NCBI RefSeq assembly: GCF_947489755.1
Contig: NZ_CANLFB010000001.1
Span: 62,001 to 126,000, forward strand
Source: an uncultured Psychromonas sp.
GTDB lineage: Bacteria; Pseudomonadota; Gammaproteobacteria; Enterobacterales; Psychromonadaceae
Direction: 5' to 3'
Length of the DNA stretch: 64,000 nt
The notes beneath the pieces are model-generated. The model worked only from the letters and a program-made list of their open reading frames with translations, did not search any database and was not told the origin of the DNA. A program made the position numbers and the translations under genes. Below, one piece after another: positions 9,966-19,957 of this stretch (positions are counted from its first letter, which is position 1; each line of letters opens with the position of its first letter).

Positions 9966-10334
9966 ATGATCCAAATGCAAAGTGTGCTAGATGTCGCCGA
10001 CAATAGTGGCGCTCGACGCGTAATGTGTATTAAGGTCCTTGGTGGCTCGCATCGCCGTTATGCAGCAATCGGTGACATCATCAAAGTTTCTGTGAAGGAA
10101 GCAATTCCTCGTGGAAAAATTAAAAAAGGTGATGTTCATTCAGCTGTGGTAGTGCGTACCAGAAAAGGTGTACGTCGTCCCGATGGTTCTGTAATTCGTT
10201 TTGATCGCAACGCTGCGGTTATCTTGAATGCAAACAACCAGCCTGTCGGTACACGTATCTTTGGCCCTGTAACCCGTGAGCTTCGAAATGAAAATTTCAT
10301 GAAGATAGTCTCGCTGGCGCCAGAAGTACTGTAA
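9966..10334 (+). CDS. rplN: 50S ribosomal protein L14 (uL14)
   Basis: 50S interface protein contacting 16S rRNA, and the binding site of the silencing factor RsfS. The 122-residue product begins [28 protein letters not shown] and has the same length as E. coli L14 (123). First gene of the spc operon; CGGAG precedes the ATG. Confidence 0.98.
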   Translation: MIQMQSVLDVADNSGARRVMCIKVLGGSHRRYAAIGDIIKVSVKEAIPRGKIKKGDVHSAVVVRTRKGVRRPDGSVIRFDRNAAVILNANNQPVGTRIFGPVTRELRNENFMKIVSLAPEVL

Positions 10335-10344
10335 GGAACCGAAA

Positions 10345-10659
10345 ATGGCAGCAAAAATAAAACGTGACGATGAAGTAATTGTTATTGCCGGAAAAGATAA
10401 AGGTAAAACTGGGAAAATTTCTCAAGTTTTAGCTAACGGTAAAGTAATTATTGAAGGTGTAAACATTCAAAAGAAACACCAAAAGCCAAACCCACAAGCG
10501 GGCGTAGCTGGCGGAATCATTGAACAAAATGCACCGATCGAAGTATCAAATGTTGCGATCTACAACTCGGCAACGAGTAAAGCAGATCGTGTTGGATTTA
10601 GATTAGAAGACGGACAAAAAGTACGTTTCTTCAAATCTAATAACGAACTTGTGAAGTAA
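10345..10659 (+). CDS. rplX: 50S ribosomal protein L24 (uL24)
   Basis: Assembly-initiator protein that binds the 5' end of 23S rRNA. The 104-residue product has the N-terminal KOW motif ([18 protein letters not shown]) typical of L24. It starts 10 bases after rplN with AAGGA upstream. Confidence 0.97.
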   Translation: MAAKIKRDDEVIVIAGKDKGKTGKISQVLANGKVIIEGVNIQKKHQKPNPQAGVAGGIIEQNAPIEVSNVAIYNSATSKADRVGFRLEDGQKVRFFKSNNELVK

Positions 10660-10671
10660 CTGGAGTTTACG

Positions 10672-11211
10672 ATGGCGAAACTGCATGATTTCTATAAAGA
10701 CAACGTGGTGTCTGATTTGCAAAAGCAATTCGACTATACGTCTGTCATGCAAGTCCCTCGAATAGAGAAAATCACCCTTAACATGGGTGTTGGTGAAGCA
10801 CTGGCTGATAAAAAAGTCCTAGAGCACGCTGCGTCAGATATGGCAGCAATCTCAGGTCAAAAGCCAATGATCACTAAAGCACGCCGCTCTGTGGCAGGCT
10901 TCAAAATTCGTGAAGGCTACCCGATTGGTTGTAAAGTAACACTACGTGGAGCACGTATGTGGGATTTCTTTGAGCGTTTGGTAACAATCGCTATCCCACG
11001 TGTACGAGATTTCCGTGGCCTGAATGCTAAGTCATTCGATGGTCGTGGTAACTACTCTATGGGTGTTCGTGAGCAAATCATTTTCCCTGAAATCGATTAC
11101 GATAAAGTTGATAAAGTACGTGGTTTAGATATCACAATTACTACTTCAGCTAAGTCTGACGAAGAAGCACGTGCACTTTTGTCTGCGTTCAACTTCCCAT
11201 TCCGTAAGTAA
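10672..11211 (+). CDS. rplE: 50S ribosomal protein L5 (uL5)
   Basis: Binds 5S rRNA in the central protuberance and forms an intersubunit bridge with S13. The 179-residue product contains [16 protein letters not shown] and [20 protein letters not shown], with the same length as E. coli. In E. coli S8 represses the operon at the mRNA around the start of this gene; I could not confirm the equivalent fold here by eye. Confidence 0.98.
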   Translation: MAKLHDFYKDNVVSDLQKQFDYTSVMQVPRIEKITLNMGVGEALADKKVLEHAASDMAAISGQKPMITKARRSVAGFKIREGYPIGCKVTLRGARMWDFFERLVTIAIPRVRDFRGLNAKSFDGRGNYSMGVREQIIFPEIDYDKVDKVRGLDITITTSAKSDEEARALLSAFNFPFRK

Positions 11212-11221
11212 GGACTAAAAA

Positions 11222-11527
11222 ATGGCTAAGCAATCAATGAAAGCGCGTGAAGTAAAACGTGAGAAGCTAGTTGCAAAGTTCGCTGAAAAGCGTACAGCAT
11301 TAAAAGCAACTATTAATAATCTAAACACTGCTGACGAAGATCGTTGGAATGCAGTTTTAGAGCTTCAATCGCTACCTCGTGATTCAAGTCCAGTACGTCA
11401 ACGTAACCGTTGTAATGTAACTGGCCGTCCACATGGTTATCTTCGTAAATTTGGCATGAGCCGTATTAAGGTTCGTGAGCATATGATGCGCGGAGAAATC
11501 CCTGGCCTGAAAAAAGCCAGCTGGTAA
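11222..11527 (+). CDS. rpsN: 30S ribosomal protein S14 (uS14), zinc-free form
   Basis: Head protein of the 30S subunit. The long (101-residue) form, lacking the CxxC...CxxC zinc ribbon found in short S14, as in E. coli. The conserved C-terminal part is [20 protein letters not shown]. It follows rplE by 10 bases. Confidence 0.97.
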   Translation: MAKQSMKAREVKREKLVAKFAEKRTALKATINNLNTADEDRWNAVLELQSLPRDSSPVRQRNRCNVTGRPHGYLRKFGMSRIKVREHMMRGEIPGLKKASW

Positions 11528-11552
11528 TCAATTAATCACGGAGTAAATAGTT

Positions 11553-11945
11553 ATGAGCATGCAAGATCCTATTTCGGATATGCTAACGCGTATTCGTAAC
11601 GGTCAAGCAGCAAGCAAAGTATCTGTTAAGATGCCTTCTTCTAAGCAAAAAGTTGCAATTGCAGCTGTGCTTAAAGCAGAAGGTTATGTTTCAGATTTCG
11701 CTGTTGCTGGTGACACAAAGCCTGAATTAGAAGTTACTTTAAAGTACTTCGAAGGCAAAAAAGTAATCGATACTATCAAACGAGTAAGCCGCCCAGGTCT
11801 TCGTATCTATAAAGGTGCAAATGATCTTCCTAAGGTTATGGCTGGTTTAGGTATTGCGATTGTTTCAACTTCTCAAGGTGTTATGACTGACCGAGCTGCG
11901 CGTAATGCAAGCATCGGCGGTGAGATCATCTGTTACGTATCTTAA
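11553..11945 (+). CDS. rpsH: 30S ribosomal protein S8 (uS8)
   Basis: Central-domain 16S rRNA binder and, in E. coli, the autogenous repressor of the spc operon. It has 130 residues as in E. coli. It contains [20 protein letters not shown] and the C-terminal RNA-binding segment [25 protein letters not shown] precedes the ATG. Confidence 0.98.
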   Translation: MSMQDPISDMLTRIRNGQAASKVSVKMPSSKQKVAIAAVLKAEGYVSDFAVAGDTKPELEVTLKYFEGKKVIDTIKRVSRPGLRIYKGANDLPKVMAGLGIAIVSTSQGVMTDRAARNASIGGEIICYVS

Positions 11946-11955
11946 GGAGTAATCT

Positions 11956-12489
11956 ATGTCTCGTATAGCTAAGGCACCGATTACTGTTTCTGCTGGCGTA
12001 GAAGTAAAAGTAAATGGTCAAGAGATCACTGTTAAAAGTGGTAAAAGCGAATTAGTTCGTACTCTTAATGATGCTGTTATTGTTAATTTAGAAGATGGCG
12101 TATTAACTTTCGCACCTGTTGAAGGTGTTAAAGACGCATGGGCACAAGCAGGTACTGCACGTGCTAACGTTAACAATATGGTTGTAGGTGTAACTGAAGG
12201 CTTTAAGAAGACTCTTCTTCTTCAAGGTGTCGGTTACCGTGCACAAGTTAAAGGTCAAGATGTAAACCTAACTTTAGGTTTCTCTCACCCTGTTGTATAT
12301 ACATTACCTCAAGGTATTTCTGCTACGGCTCCAAGCCAAACAGAAATCATCATTGAAGGTTCTGATAAACAACAAGTTGGCCAAGTAGCTGCAGAGATTC
12401 GTGCTTTCCGTCCGCCAGAGCCTTATAAAGGTAAAGGTGTTCGTTACGCTGATGAAAATGTGCGTCGTAAAGAAGCGAAGAAAAAGTAA
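11956..12489 (+). CDS. rplF: 50S ribosomal protein L6 (uL6)
   Basis: 50S protein near the sarcin-ricin loop and factor-binding site, made of two related RNA-recognition folds. The 177-residue product begins [21 protein letters not shown] and ends in the conserved basic tail ([18 protein letters not shown]). It matches the E. coli length (177). AAGGAG lies before the ATG. Confidence 0.98.
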   Translation: MSRIAKAPITVSAGVEVKVNGQEITVKSGKSELVRTLNDAVIVNLEDGVLTFAPVEGVKDAWAQAGTARANVNNMVVGVTEGFKKTLLLQGVGYRAQVKGQDVNLTLGFSHPVVYTLPQGISATAPSQTEIIIEGSDKQQVGQVAAEIRAFRPPEPYKGKGVRYADENVRRKEAKKK

Positions 12490-12500
12490 GGTAAGACACT

Positions 12501-12851
12501 ATGGATAAGAAAGCATCTCGTCTTCGTCGTGCTACCCGCACACGTAAGAAATTGCAAGATCTTGGTGCAACTCGTCTTGTGATCAACCGTACACCTCGCC
12601 ATACTTACGCGCAGGTAATTACAGCAGACGCACAAGTCGTAGCAAGCGCTTCTACATTAGAAAAAGAAGTGATTGCACTAGTTAAGAACGGTGGTAATAA
12701 AGAAGCAGCTCAACTAATTGGTAAATTAGTTGCAGAACGCGCGGTAGAGAAAGGAATTTCTAAAATTTCTTTTGACCGTAGCGGTTTCCAATACCACGGT
12801 CGTGTTGCAGCACTAGCTGACGCAGCTCGTGAAGCTGGTCTACAGTTCTAA
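12501..12851 (+). CDS. rplR: 50S ribosomal protein L18 (uL18)
   Basis: 5S rRNA-binding protein of the central protuberance. The 116-residue product has a basic N-terminus ([19 protein letters not shown]) and the conserved [20 protein letters not shown] near the C-terminus. Spacing to rplF is 11 bases. Confidence 0.98.
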   Translation: MDKKASRLRRATRTRKKLQDLGATRLVINRTPRHTYAQVITADAQVVASASTLEKEVIALVKNGGNKEAAQLIGKLVAERAVEKGISKISFDRSGFQYHGRVAALADAAREAGLQF

Positions 12852-12862
12852 GGGTAAAGATT

Positions 12863-13363
12863 ATGTCAAAAGTAGAATCTCAAACCGGTGATCTGAACGA
12901 AAAGCTAATCGCAGTAAACCGTGTTTCAAAAGTAGTTAAAGGTGGTCGCATCTTTAGCTTCACAGCACTAACAGTTGTTGGTGATGGTAATGGTCGTGTT
13001 GGTTTCGGCTATGGTAAGGCTCGTGAAGTTCCAGCAGCTATTCAAAAAGCTATGGAAAAAGCACGTCGCAATATCAGCGAAATTCAATTAAAAGGTAACA
13101 CTCTGCAACACCCAGTTAAGGGCCGTCATTCTGGTTCTAAGGTGTACATGCAACCAGCATCGGAAGGTACTGGTATCATAGCAGGTGGTGCAATGCGTGC
13201 CGTGTTAGAAGTTGTTGGTGTACAGAACGTATTATCAAAAGCTTACGGCTCAACTAACCCAATTAACGTTGTCCGCGCTACGATGGATGCACTAGAGAGC
13301 ATGAACTCTCCAGAGCAAATCGCAGCTAAGCGTGGCTTAAACGTTAGTGATATTCTGGGGTAA
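12863..13363 (+). CDS. rpsE: 30S ribosomal protein S5 (uS5)
   Basis: Body protein at the mRNA entry channel, important for decoding accuracy. The double-stranded-RNA-binding-like N-terminal domain includes [20 protein letters not shown]. The C-terminal domain carries [20 protein letters not shown]. It has 166 residues, close to E. coli (167). Confidence 0.98.
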   Translation: MSKVESQTGDLNEKLIAVNRVSKVVKGGRIFSFTALTVVGDGNGRVGFGYGKAREVPAAIQKAMEKARRNISEIQLKGNTLQHPVKGRHSGSKVYMQPASEGTGIIAGGAMRAVLEVVGVQNVLSKAYGSTNPINVVRATMDALESMNSPEQIAAKRGLNVSDILG

Positions 13364-13369
13364 TTCAGC

Positions 13370-13552
13370 ATGGCTACTAAAACGATTAAAGTAACTCAAA
13401 CCAAAAGTGCAATTGGCCGTTTACCAAAGCACCGTGCAACATTAACAGGTCTAGGCCTGCGTCGCATCGGTCACACAGTAGAGTTGCAAGATACTCCTGC
13501 TGTACGTGGTATGGTTAATAAAGTTTACTATATGGTTAAGGTTGAGGGGTAA
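13370..13552 (+). CDS. rpmD: 50S ribosomal protein L30 (uL30)
   Basis: Small 50S protein of 60 residues with the typical [21 protein letters not shown]-terminal strand-helix and a [20 protein letters not shown] core. It starts six bases after rpsE. Only two bases separate it from rplO. Confidence 0.96.
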   Translation: MATKTIKVTQTKSAIGRLPKHRATLTGLGLRRIGHTVELQDTPAVRGMVNKVYYMVKVEG

Positions 13553-13554
13553 TT

Positions 13555-13989
13555 ATGAAACTAAATACTCTATCTCCAGCTGCTGGTTCTAAACCAGTAC
13601 GTAAACGTGTCGGTCGTGGTATCGGTTCTGGACTAGGTAAGACAGGTGGCCGCGGTCACAAAGGTCAAAAATCTCGTTCAGGCGGTACTGTACGTCCTGG
13701 TTTTGAAGGCGGTCAAATGCCATTAAAACAACGTTTACCAAAATTTGGTTTTACGTCTCGTAAATCTCTAGTTAGCGGTGAAGTTCGTTTGAACGAAATT
13801 GCTAAAGTAGAAGGCGACATCGTAACACTAGAAACGTTGAAGCAGGCAGGTCTACTAACAAACACAACTAAGTTTGCTAAAGTAGTTCTATCTGGTGAAA
13901 TCTCTCGCTCAGTAACAGTACAAGGCCTTGGTGTAACCAAAGGTGCTCGTGCTGCGATTGAAGCGGCGGGCGGAAAAATCGAGGAATAA
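13555..13989 (+). CDS. rplO: 50S ribosomal protein L15 (uL15)
   Basis: Late-assembly 50S protein with a long glycine- and lysine-rich extension into the rRNA ([20 protein letters not shown], about residues 18-40). The 144-residue length equals the E. coli protein. The ATG follows GAGGGG placed inside the end of rpmD. Confidence 0.97.
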   Translation: MKLNTLSPAAGSKPVRKRVGRGIGSGLGKTGGRGHKGQKSRSGGTVRPGFEGGQMPLKQRLPKFGFTSRKSLVSGEVRLNEIAKVEGDIVTLETLKQAGLLTNTTKFAKVVLSGEISRSVTVQGLGVTKGARAAIEAAGGKIEE

Positions 13990-13995
13990 TAGGCA

Positions 13996-15324
13996 ATGGC
14001 TAAGAAACCAGGATTAGATCCAAAAGCGGCACAAGGAAGCAAATTGAGCGAACTTAAAACACGTTTGTTGTTTGTTTTAGGCGCTATATTAGTGTTCCGT
14101 GCAGGTTCTTTTGTTCCAATTCCTGGTATTGACGCCGCTGTCCTAGCTGATTTATTCCAACAGCAAAAGGGTACCATCATAGAAATGTTTAACATGTTCT
14201 CTGGTGGTGCGCTTGAGCGTGCTTCTATCTTTGCATTGGGTATAATGCCGTATATTTCTGCGTCTATTATTATTCAATTGTTAACGGTAGTTCATCCTCC
14301 TTTAGCTGAGCTAAAGAAAGAGGGTGAGTCTGGTCGTCGTAAGATAAACCAGTACACACGTTACGGTACTTTGGTATTAGGTACGTTCCAAGCAATTGGT
14401 ATTGCAACCGGTTTGCCAACGATGATGCCTGGACTTGTTGAAAATGCAGGTCTAAGCTTCTACATCACGGCAGTTGTAAGTTTAGTGACAGGAACTATGT
14501 TCCTTATGTGGCTAGGTGAGCAAATAACTGAGCGCGGTATTGGTAATGGTATTTCTATCATTATCTTTGTAGGTATTATTGCTGGGTTGCCATCGGCAAT
14601 CGGGCAAACTGCTGAGCAAGCACGACAAGGTGAAATTCATCTTCTAGTGTTATTAGCATTAATTGTTATCGTTTTTGCAACTACTGCTTTTGTAGTATTT
14701 GTTGAACGTGGTCAACGACGTATTGTTGTTAACTACGCTAAACGTCAACAAGGCCGTAAGGTTTTTGCTGCTCAAAGTACTCATTTGCCATTGAAATTAA
14801 ATATGGCTGGTGTAATCCCTGCAATTTTTGCCTCAAGTGTTATCTTATTCCCTGGTACTATTGCCCAGTGGTTTGGTCAGACTGAAGGTTTAAGCTGGTT
14901 ATCGGATGTTTCATTGGCTTTACAGCCGGGACAACCGTTGCATATGATGTTATATGCAGCTGCTATTATCTTCTTTTGCTTCTTTTATACTGCACTTACG
15001 TTTAATCCACGTGAAACTGCAGATAATCTGAAGAAAAGCGGTGCCTTTATCCCAGGAATTCGTCCAGGAGAACAAACATCACGTTACATTGATAAAGTAA
15101 TGACGCGTCTAACATTAGCTGGTGCGTTGTATATTACCTTTATCTGTTTGATTCCCGAGTTTATGATGGTTGCAATGAATACACAGTTCTACTTCGGTGG
15201 TACGTCGTTATTAATTATTGTTGTTGTTATCATGGACTTTATGGCACAGGTGCAGACTCATTTGATGTCTAATCAATATGATTCTGTCTTGAAAAAAGCT
15301 AACTTGAAAGATTACGGAAAATAA
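13996..15324 (+). CDS. secY: protein translocase subunit SecY
   Basis: Pore subunit of the SecYEG channel in the inner membrane, moving unfolded proteins across or into the membrane with SecA or ribosomes. It has 442 residues (E. coli 443) with about ten hydrophobic segments. The conserved cytoplasmic loops carry [11 protein letters not shown] and [11 protein letters not shown], and TM2/plug residues follow [12 protein letters not shown]. It lies six bases after rplO in the spc operon, its usual place. Confidence 0.97.
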   Translation: MAKKPGLDPKAAQGSKLSELKTRLLFVLGAILVFRAGSFVPIPGIDAAVLADLFQQQKGTIIEMFNMFSGGALERASIFALGIMPYISASIIIQLLTVVHPPLAELKKEGESGRRKINQYTRYGTLVLGTFQAIGIATGLPTMMPGLVENAGLSFYITAVVSLVTGTMFLMWLGEQITERGIGNGISIIIFVGIIAGLPSAIGQTAEQARQGEIHLLVLLALIVIVFATTAFVVFVERGQRRIVVNYAKRQQGRKVFAAQSTHLPLKLNMAGVIPAIFASSVILFPGTIAQWFGQTEGLSWLSDVSLALQPGQPLHMMLYAAAIIFFCFFYTALTFNPRETADNLKKSGAFIPGIRPGEQTSRYIDKVMTRLTLAGALYITFICLIPEFMMVAMNTQFYFGGTSLLIIVVVIMDFMAQVQTHLMSNQYDSVLKKANLKDYGK

Positions 15325-15359
15325 ACCGAGTCTAATAGTTATAATCACGGAGTGTTGCA

Positions 15360-15473
15360 ATGAAAGTTCGTGCATCCGTTAAAAAAATCTGTCGTAACTG
15401 CAAAGTTATCAAACGCCACGGTGTGGTGCGAGTTATCTGCGTAGAGCCAAAGCATAAACAACGCCAAGGCTAA
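15360..15473 (+). CDS. rpmJ: 50S ribosomal protein L36 (bL36), zinc-binding form
   Basis: Very small 50S protein of 37 residues near the peptidyl-transferase region. The sequence [20 protein letters not shown] continues to a C-terminus ending KHKQRQG. Cys11, Cys14, Cys27 and His32 form the zinc knuckle of the C+ type. GGAG at 15350 precedes the ATG. Last gene of the spc operon; a strong hairpin follows. Confidence 0.96.
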   Translation: MKVRASVKKICRNCKVIKRHGVVRVICVEPKHKQRQG

Positions 15474-15498
15474 TCCACAGAGATTTTGGATATATCAG

Positions 15499-15540
15499 CA
15501 GCTTAGGTGGTTAATTCCATCTAAGCTGTGTTTTGTTTGC
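15499..15540 (+). terminator. terminator or attenuator between rpmJ and rpsM
   Basis: Twelve-pair hairpin with one G-U pair (cagcttaggtgg / ccatctaagctg, six-base loop) followed by the T-rich tail tgttttgttt. The interrupted T-run suggests partial termination, so part of the spc transcript may continue into the alpha operon. Confidence 0.7.
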
Positions 15541-15565
15541 TAATTTATCATTTGTCGAGTATCCT
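15537..15565 (+). promoter_or_regulatory. candidate alpha operon promoter
   Basis: TTGCTA and TATCCT with a 17-base spacer, overlapping the tail of the preceding terminator and about 45 bases before rpsM. Each hexamer matches the sigma-70 consensus at four of six positions. In E. coli S4 represses translation through a pseudoknot at the rpsM start; a leader this short would allow only part of that fold. Confidence 0.4.
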
Positions 15566-15609
15566 ACCGGGCTTTTCGCAAATGAATCGTTAACTTTAAG
15601 GAGTGCATA

Positions 15610-15966
15610 GTGGCCCGTATCGCTGGCATTAACGTTCCTGATCACAAGCATGCAGTTATCGCATTAACTGCTATTTTTGGCATTGGCAAGACTCGTTCAC
15701 AAATTATTTGTGCTGAGTCAGGTATTGCTGAAAATACTAAGCTTAAAGATCTGGATGAAACACAAATCGAAGCTCTTCGTACAGAAGTAGCTAAATTCGC
15801 CGTTGAAGGTGATTTACGTCGTGAAGTATCTATGAGCATCAAGCGTCTAATGGACCTTGGTTGTTACCGTGGACTTCGTCATCGTCGCAGCTTGCCTGTA
15901 CGTGGGCAGCGTTCTAAAACGAATGCTCGTACCCGTAAAGGTCCGCGCAAAGCAATTAAGAAATAG
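15610..15966 (+). CDS. rpsM: 30S ribosomal protein S13 (uS13)
   Basis: Top of the 30S head; contacts P-site tRNA with its C-terminal tail and forms bridges to L5. The 118-residue product has the helix-two-turn-helix core and a basic tail ending [12 protein letters not shown]. The start is GTG, as in E. coli, preceded by AAGGAG. First gene of the alpha operon. Confidence 0.98.
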   Translation: MARIAGINVPDHKHAVIALTAIFGIGKTRSQIICAESGIAENTKLKDLDETQIEALRTEVAKFAVEGDLRREVSMSIKRLMDLGCYRGLRHRRSLPVRGQRSKTNARTRKGPRKAIKK

Positions 15967-15977
15967 GGTAAGAGATC

Positions 15978-16367
15978 ATGGCTAAAACACCAACTCGTGC
16001 TCGCAAGCGCGTTAAAAAGCAAGTTGCCGATGGTATGGCTCATATCCATGCTTCTTTCAACAACACAATCGTCACTATTACAGACCGTCAAGGTAATGCT
16101 CTTTCTTGGGCTACTGCAGGTGGTTCTGGTTTCCGTGGTTCTCGTAAATCTACTCCGTTCGCTGCACAGGTTGCTGCTGAACGTGCTGCTGAAGCAGCAA
16201 AAGAGTATGGCCTTAAAAACGTAGAAGTTTTTGTAAATGGACCAGGACCTGGTCGTGAATCTTCGATTCGCGCACTAAACGCGGCGGGTTTCCGTGTAAC
16301 TAATATTACTGACGTTACACCGATCCCACATAATGGTTGTCGTCCACCAAAGAAACGTCGCGTTTAA
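15978..16367 (+). CDS. rpsK: 30S ribosomal protein S11 (uS11)
   Basis: Platform protein lining the E-site mRNA path. It has 129 residues as in E. coli, containing [20 protein letters not shown] and the C-terminal [12 protein letters not shown]. The N-terminal residues after Met are Ala-Lys. It follows rpsM by 11 bases. Confidence 0.98.
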   Translation: MAKTPTRARKRVKKQVADGMAHIHASFNNTIVTITDRQGNALSWATAGGSGFRGSRKSTPFAAQVAAERAAEAAKEYGLKNVEVFVNGPGPGRESSIRALNAAGFRVTNITDVTPIPHNGCRPPKKRRV

Positions 16368-16400
16368 TCGCAACTTTCTAAGGTAATTGGAGAAAGAACA

Positions 16401-17021
16401 ATGGCAAGATATTTAGGTCCTAAGCTTAAGCTTAGCCGTCGTGAAGGTACTGATTTATTCTTAAAATCAGGCGTCCGTCCGATCGAATCTAAGTGTAAAA
16501 TTGATAACGCACCAGGTGTACACGGTGCGCGTAAACCACGTCTATCAGACTACGGTTTACAATTACGTGAAAAGCAAAAAGTACGTCGTATGTACGGTGT
16601 ATTAGAAAAGCAATTCCGTAACTACTATAAAGAAGCTGCTCGTTTACAGGGCAACACTGGCGAAAACTTACTTCTTCTTTTAGAAGGTCGTTTAGACAAT
16701 GTTGTATACCGTATGGGCTTTGGCGCTACACGTGCTGAATCACGTCAACTAGTTAGCCATAAAGCTATCCTAGTGAACGGTAAAGTTGTAAATATCCCTT
16801 CATTCAACGTTAAACCTAGCGATGTTATCGCAATCCGTGAAAAAGCTAAAAAGCAAACACGTATTGGCGCTGCATTAGAAATCGCTGGTCAACGTGAAGC
16901 CCTTGCTTGGGTTGAAGTTGATACAACGAAGATGGAAGGCGAGTTTAAGCGTCAACCTGAACGTTCAGATTTATCTGCTGAGATTAACGAACAGTTAATC
17001 ATCGAGCTTTACTCTAAGTAA
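16401..17021 (+). CDS. rpsD: 30S ribosomal protein S4 (uS4), zinc-free form
   Basis: Primary 16S rRNA 5'-domain binder, autogenous repressor of the alpha operon in enterics, and an antitermination factor in rRNA transcription. The 206-residue product lacks the N-terminal four-cysteine zinc site. It carries the S4 RNA-binding domain [20 protein letters not shown] at about residues 93-112. It lies between rpsK and rpoA. Confidence 0.98.
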   Translation: MARYLGPKLKLSRREGTDLFLKSGVRPIESKCKIDNAPGVHGARKPRLSDYGLQLREKQKVRRMYGVLEKQFRNYYKEAARLQGNTGENLLLLLEGRLDNVVYRMGFGATRAESRQLVSHKAILVNGKVVNIPSFNVKPSDVIAIREKAKKQTRIGAALEIAGQREALAWVEVDTTKMEGEFKRQPERSDLSAEINEQLIIELYSK

Positions 17022-17046
17022 AGTTAACTGCTAAGAGAGGACACAA

Positions 17047-18033
17047 ATGCAGGGTTCTGTAATTGATTTTCTAAAACCAAGATTAGTTGATATCGAGCAA
17101 ATTTCAACAACTAGAGCAAAAGTGGTTCTTGAGCCACTAGAACGTGGTTTTGGCCACACTTTAGGTAATGCTCTTCGTCGTATTCTGTTATCGTCTATGC
17201 CTGGCACAGCCGTAACTGAAGTCGAAATTGATGGTGTACAACATGAGTACAGCACGAAAGAAGGCGTTCAAGAAGATATCCTAGAGATTCTTCTTAACCT
17301 TAAAGGTCTAGCTGTAAAACTTGAAGGTAAAAACGAAGTTTTAGTTAGTTTAACTAAATCTGGCGCTGGTCCTGTTACTGCAGGCGACATCATTCATGAT
17401 GGTGATGTAGAGATAGTCAACCCAGAACACGTGATCTGTAATTTAACGGGCAATGCTGAAATCAGCATGCGTATTAAAATTGAATCAGGTCGTGGTTATG
17501 TTCCAGCTTCATCTCGTATTCATAGCGAAGAAGATGAGCGTCCAATTGGTCGTCTATTAGTAGATGCGACTTTCAGCCCTGTTGAGCGTATAGCTTACAG
17601 TGTTGAATCAGCTCGTGTTGAACAACGTACCGATTTAGACAAGCTTGTTATCGATATGGAAACAGATGGTACTTTAGAGCCTGAAGAAGCAATTCGTCGT
17701 GCAGCTACAATTTTAGCTGAACAATTAGACGCATTTGTTGATTTACGCACTACTTATGAAGTACCTGTAGTTGATGCGAAACCTGAGTTTGATCCAATTC
17801 TTTTACGCCCAGTAGATGATTTAGAACTAACTGTTCGTTCTGCTAATTGTTTGAAAGCAGAGTCGATTCATTATATCGGTGATTTAGTACAACGTACTGA
17901 AGTTGAACTTCTAAAAACGCCTAATTTAGGTAAGAAGTCTCTAACTGAAATCAAAGATGTACTTGCATCACGTGGACTGTCTCTAGGCATGCGCTTAGAA
18001 AACTGGCCACCAGCAAGTTTAATCGAAGATTAG
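17047..18033 (+). CDS. rpoA: DNA-directed RNA polymerase subunit alpha
   Basis: Dimerises to scaffold RNA polymerase assembly and contacts UP elements and activators. The N-terminal domain (1-235) includes [20 protein letters not shown]. The C-terminal domain (about 250-328) contains the DNA- and activator-contact residues in RSANCLKAE and [17 protein letters not shown]. It has 328 residues against 329 in E. coli. AGAGG lies before the ATG. Confidence 0.98.
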   Translation: MQGSVIDFLKPRLVDIEQISTTRAKVVLEPLERGFGHTLGNALRRILLSSMPGTAVTEVEIDGVQHEYSTKEGVQEDILEILLNLKGLAVKLEGKNEVLVSLTKSGAGPVTAGDIIHDGDVEIVNPEHVICNLTGNAEISMRIKIESGRGYVPASSRIHSEEDERPIGRLLVDATFSPVERIAYSVESARVEQRTDLDKLVIDMETDGTLEPEEAIRRAATILAEQLDAFVDLRTTYEVPVVDAKPEFDPILLRPVDDLELTVRSANCLKAESIHYIGDLVQRTEVELLKTPNLGKKSLTEIKDVLASRGLSLGMRLENWPPASLIED

Positions 18034-18068
18034 TCTAAAACCGACTTACGAATAATAAGGATTAGGTT

Positions 18069-18449
18069 ATGCGCCATCGTCAAAGTGGACGTCAACTTAA
18101 CCGAAACAGCAGCCACCGTCAGGCTATGTTTCGTAATATGGCAATCTCTATTGCTACGCACGAAGTGATTAAAACTACCGTGCCTAAAGCAAAAGAATTG
18201 CGTCGTGTAATTGAGCCATTAATTACACTAGCTAAAGTGGATAGCGTTGCTAACCGTCGTTTAGCGTTTGCTCGTCTTCGTGATGATGCAACAGTAGCAA
18301 AATTGTTTAATGAACTAGGTCCTCGCTACGCGACTCGTCCTGGTGGATACACTAGTATCATTAAATGTGGTTTCCGTACTGGCGATAAAGCTCCTATGGC
18401 TTACATCCAGTTCGTTGACCGTCCAGTTGTAGCGGACGAAGAAGCGTAA
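18069..18449 (+). CDS. rplQ: 50S ribosomal protein L17 (bL17)
   Basis: Bacteria-specific 50S protein near the tunnel exit. The 126-residue product begins [20 protein letters not shown] and ends with the typical acidic tail. Last gene of the alpha operon, followed within 20 bases by a strong intrinsic terminator. Confidence 0.98.
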   Translation: MRHRQSGRQLNRNSSHRQAMFRNMAISIATHEVIKTTVPKAKELRRVIEPLITLAKVDSVANRRLAFARLRDDATVAKLFNELGPRYATRPGGYTSIIKCGFRTGDKAPMAYIQFVDRPVVADEEA

Positions 18450-18468
18450 GTTTCTTTATAGTTGCAAT

Positions 18469-18500
18469 AAAAAAAGCCGAACTTATGTTCGGCTTTTTTG
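18469..18500 (+). terminator. intrinsic terminator ending the ribosomal cluster
   Basis: Core gccgaac / gttcggc with a TTAT loop, flanked by an A-run on the left and six Ts on the right, so it can act in both directions. It ends the alpha operon after rplQ. Confidence 0.92.
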
Positions 18501-19051
18501 TATCTATAAAACGTATAAACTATTCATAACCCTTAATTTCTTCACAATAAATATTCAACCTATCTTTGACTAGGATATTCACTTCTCTATTAATACCAAT
18601 TACGTTTAAAAGTCAGTAATTTAAGGTTTAAATTAAGATCTTTCGAAGATTAACTTGATTAATTGTCAGTCGAGTAATTAACATAATAAATGTTAATTCA
18701 TTAATAGTTATCTCCTTTACGAAATCGACAATGAACCAATAAGTTATTTTAACAAGTAAAATTGGACAGTTAATTTAGTGTGAAGGATACGATAAGTACC
18801 GTATCGAAGACTTTTAATTGATGCTTAAATTGAGCTTCATTAAACTGAGCCTTGTGAATATTTAGAGCACACACCAATATCATTGATATTATTTAATATT
18901 TATTAATAGGTTTATTTTAAAGGTAGGACAAACAGTCAATCACTAAGCATTACTATCAATACGTTAGTATTGTAACTACCGATTCAATAACCAAGTTAGT
19001 AACTGTTTTAATCTAAGCAAGTCATCAGTCGTTTTACTTTGTTAAACTACT
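18501..19051. other. 550-bp intergenic region between rplQ and oxyR
   Basis: Both neighbours end here, since rplQ reads right and oxyR reads left. No open frame of useful length or recognisable RNA gene. It contains one copy of a dispersed intergenic repeat (18619-18705), introduced by the motif taataccaatta at 18592-18603. A small hairpin with arms gatacg / cgtatc lies near 18787-18806. Nothing else was identified. Confidence 0.6.
18619..18705 (+). repeat. dispersed intergenic repeat, copy 1
   Basis: About 87 bases matching, in inverted orientation, the segment 40503-40587 upstream of yihY. The best-conserved blocks are aagattaactt (18646-18656), gtcgag (18669-18674) and the 17-base aatgttaattcattaat at its right end. 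Similarity starts at a tttaaggt block and is interrupted only by small indels. Both copies sit in gene-free DNA near an (A)TACC(A/G)ATTA motif. It is an unclassified repeat and encodes nothing visible. Confidence 0.65.
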
Positions 19052-19957
19052 TTATAAATACTCATCTAAGCGAGCTTGTACAGCGGCATGAATTAAGCTT
19101 GCTAATTGATCAAAACATACCTGACGTGCACTATTGTTTCGGCTTAATAAGGTTACTTTACGAGATGGTGCTGGCGCTTTAAATGGTATGTATTTTACAC
19201 CAGATTGATAGCGACTTAATGGAATAGCTAATTGTGGTAGTAGCGTTAAGCCGTTTTCTGCACTAATCATATGTCGCAACGTTTCCAAGCTAGTTGCCTT
19301 GAAGCTATTATCTTCAATTGCACCAGCGGCAAAACAAAACCCCAATGCTTGATCCCTTAAACAATGCCCGTCAGCTAACATCAGTACATGTTCACCGCTG
19401 AGCTCTTGTAAATTGATTTTACGTTGCTCTGCCCATGCATGTTTATCTGACAATGCTAATTCTAAAGGTTCTTCATATAAGTCTAATTTTTTAAACTGCT
19501 CCATTCCTGGTAGCAAGGCTAATATTAAGCAATCCAATTCACCTTCTTCTAACTGTTTGATCAGTACTTGAGTTTGGTTTTCGTGTAAATAAAGTTGTAA
19601 ATCTGGAAAGGCTTCTTTCATTGCTGGAATGATTAAAGGTAACAAATAAGGCGCAATCGTCGGGATTAGTCCAATATGCAAAGTTCCAGACATAGGCTCA
19701 TTATGACTTTTGGCTATTTCTTTTAAAGATTTTGCTTCTAATAATATCGTCTTCGCTTTTGCAACAATATCAATGCCAGCGGGGGTGAAAATGACTTTTC
19801 GAGATGAACGTTCCATTAATTGAACATTTAGCTCTTCCTCTAACTTTTTTATTTGCCCACTTAATGTCGGTTGACTAACGAAACATTTATCAGCCGCTTT
19901 ACGAAAATGTTTTAGTTCTTCAAGTGCAACTAAATATTCTAAATCTCTAAAATTCAT
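19052..19957 (-). CDS. oxyR: hydrogen-peroxide-inducible regulator OxyR
   Basis: LysR-family transcription factor that senses H2O2 by forming a disulfide and activates peroxide-defence genes. The N-terminal winged helix-turn-helix (FRKAADKCFVSQPTLSGQIK, residues 18-37) is followed by the effector domain. It contains GHCLRDQALGFCF, with both redox cysteines corresponding to Cys199 and Cys208 of E. coli OxyR. The TSLETLRHMI helix also matches. Its 301 residues are close to the E. coli length (305). It is monocistronic here, with a long upstream region. Confidence 0.95.
   Translation of the reverse strand: MNFRDLEYLVALEELKHFRKAADKCFVSQPTLSGQIKKLEEELNVQLMERSSRKVIFTPAGIDIVAKAKTILLEAKSLKEIAKSHNEPMSGTLHIGLIPTIAPYLLPLIIPAMKEAFPDLQLYLHENQTQVLIKQLEEGELDCLILALLPGMEQFKKLDLYEEPLELALSDKHAWAEQRKINLQELSGEHVLMLADGHCLRDQALGFCFAAGAIEDNSFKATSLETLRHMISAENGLTLLPQLAIPLSRYQSGVKYIPFKAPAPSRKVTLLSRNNSARQVCFDQLASLIHAAVQARLDEYL

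Noticed and set aside
12350-12635. Two antisense open frames over rplF/rplR (78 and 63 codons)
   Set aside because: Basic, low-complexity products that mirror the Arg/Lys codons of ribosomal protein genes; no independent support.
13713-14195. 160-codon antisense open frame across rplO and secY
   Set aside because: Opposite strand of two essential, clearly coding genes; no ribosome-binding site or recognisable protein. It arises from the codon usage of the real genes.
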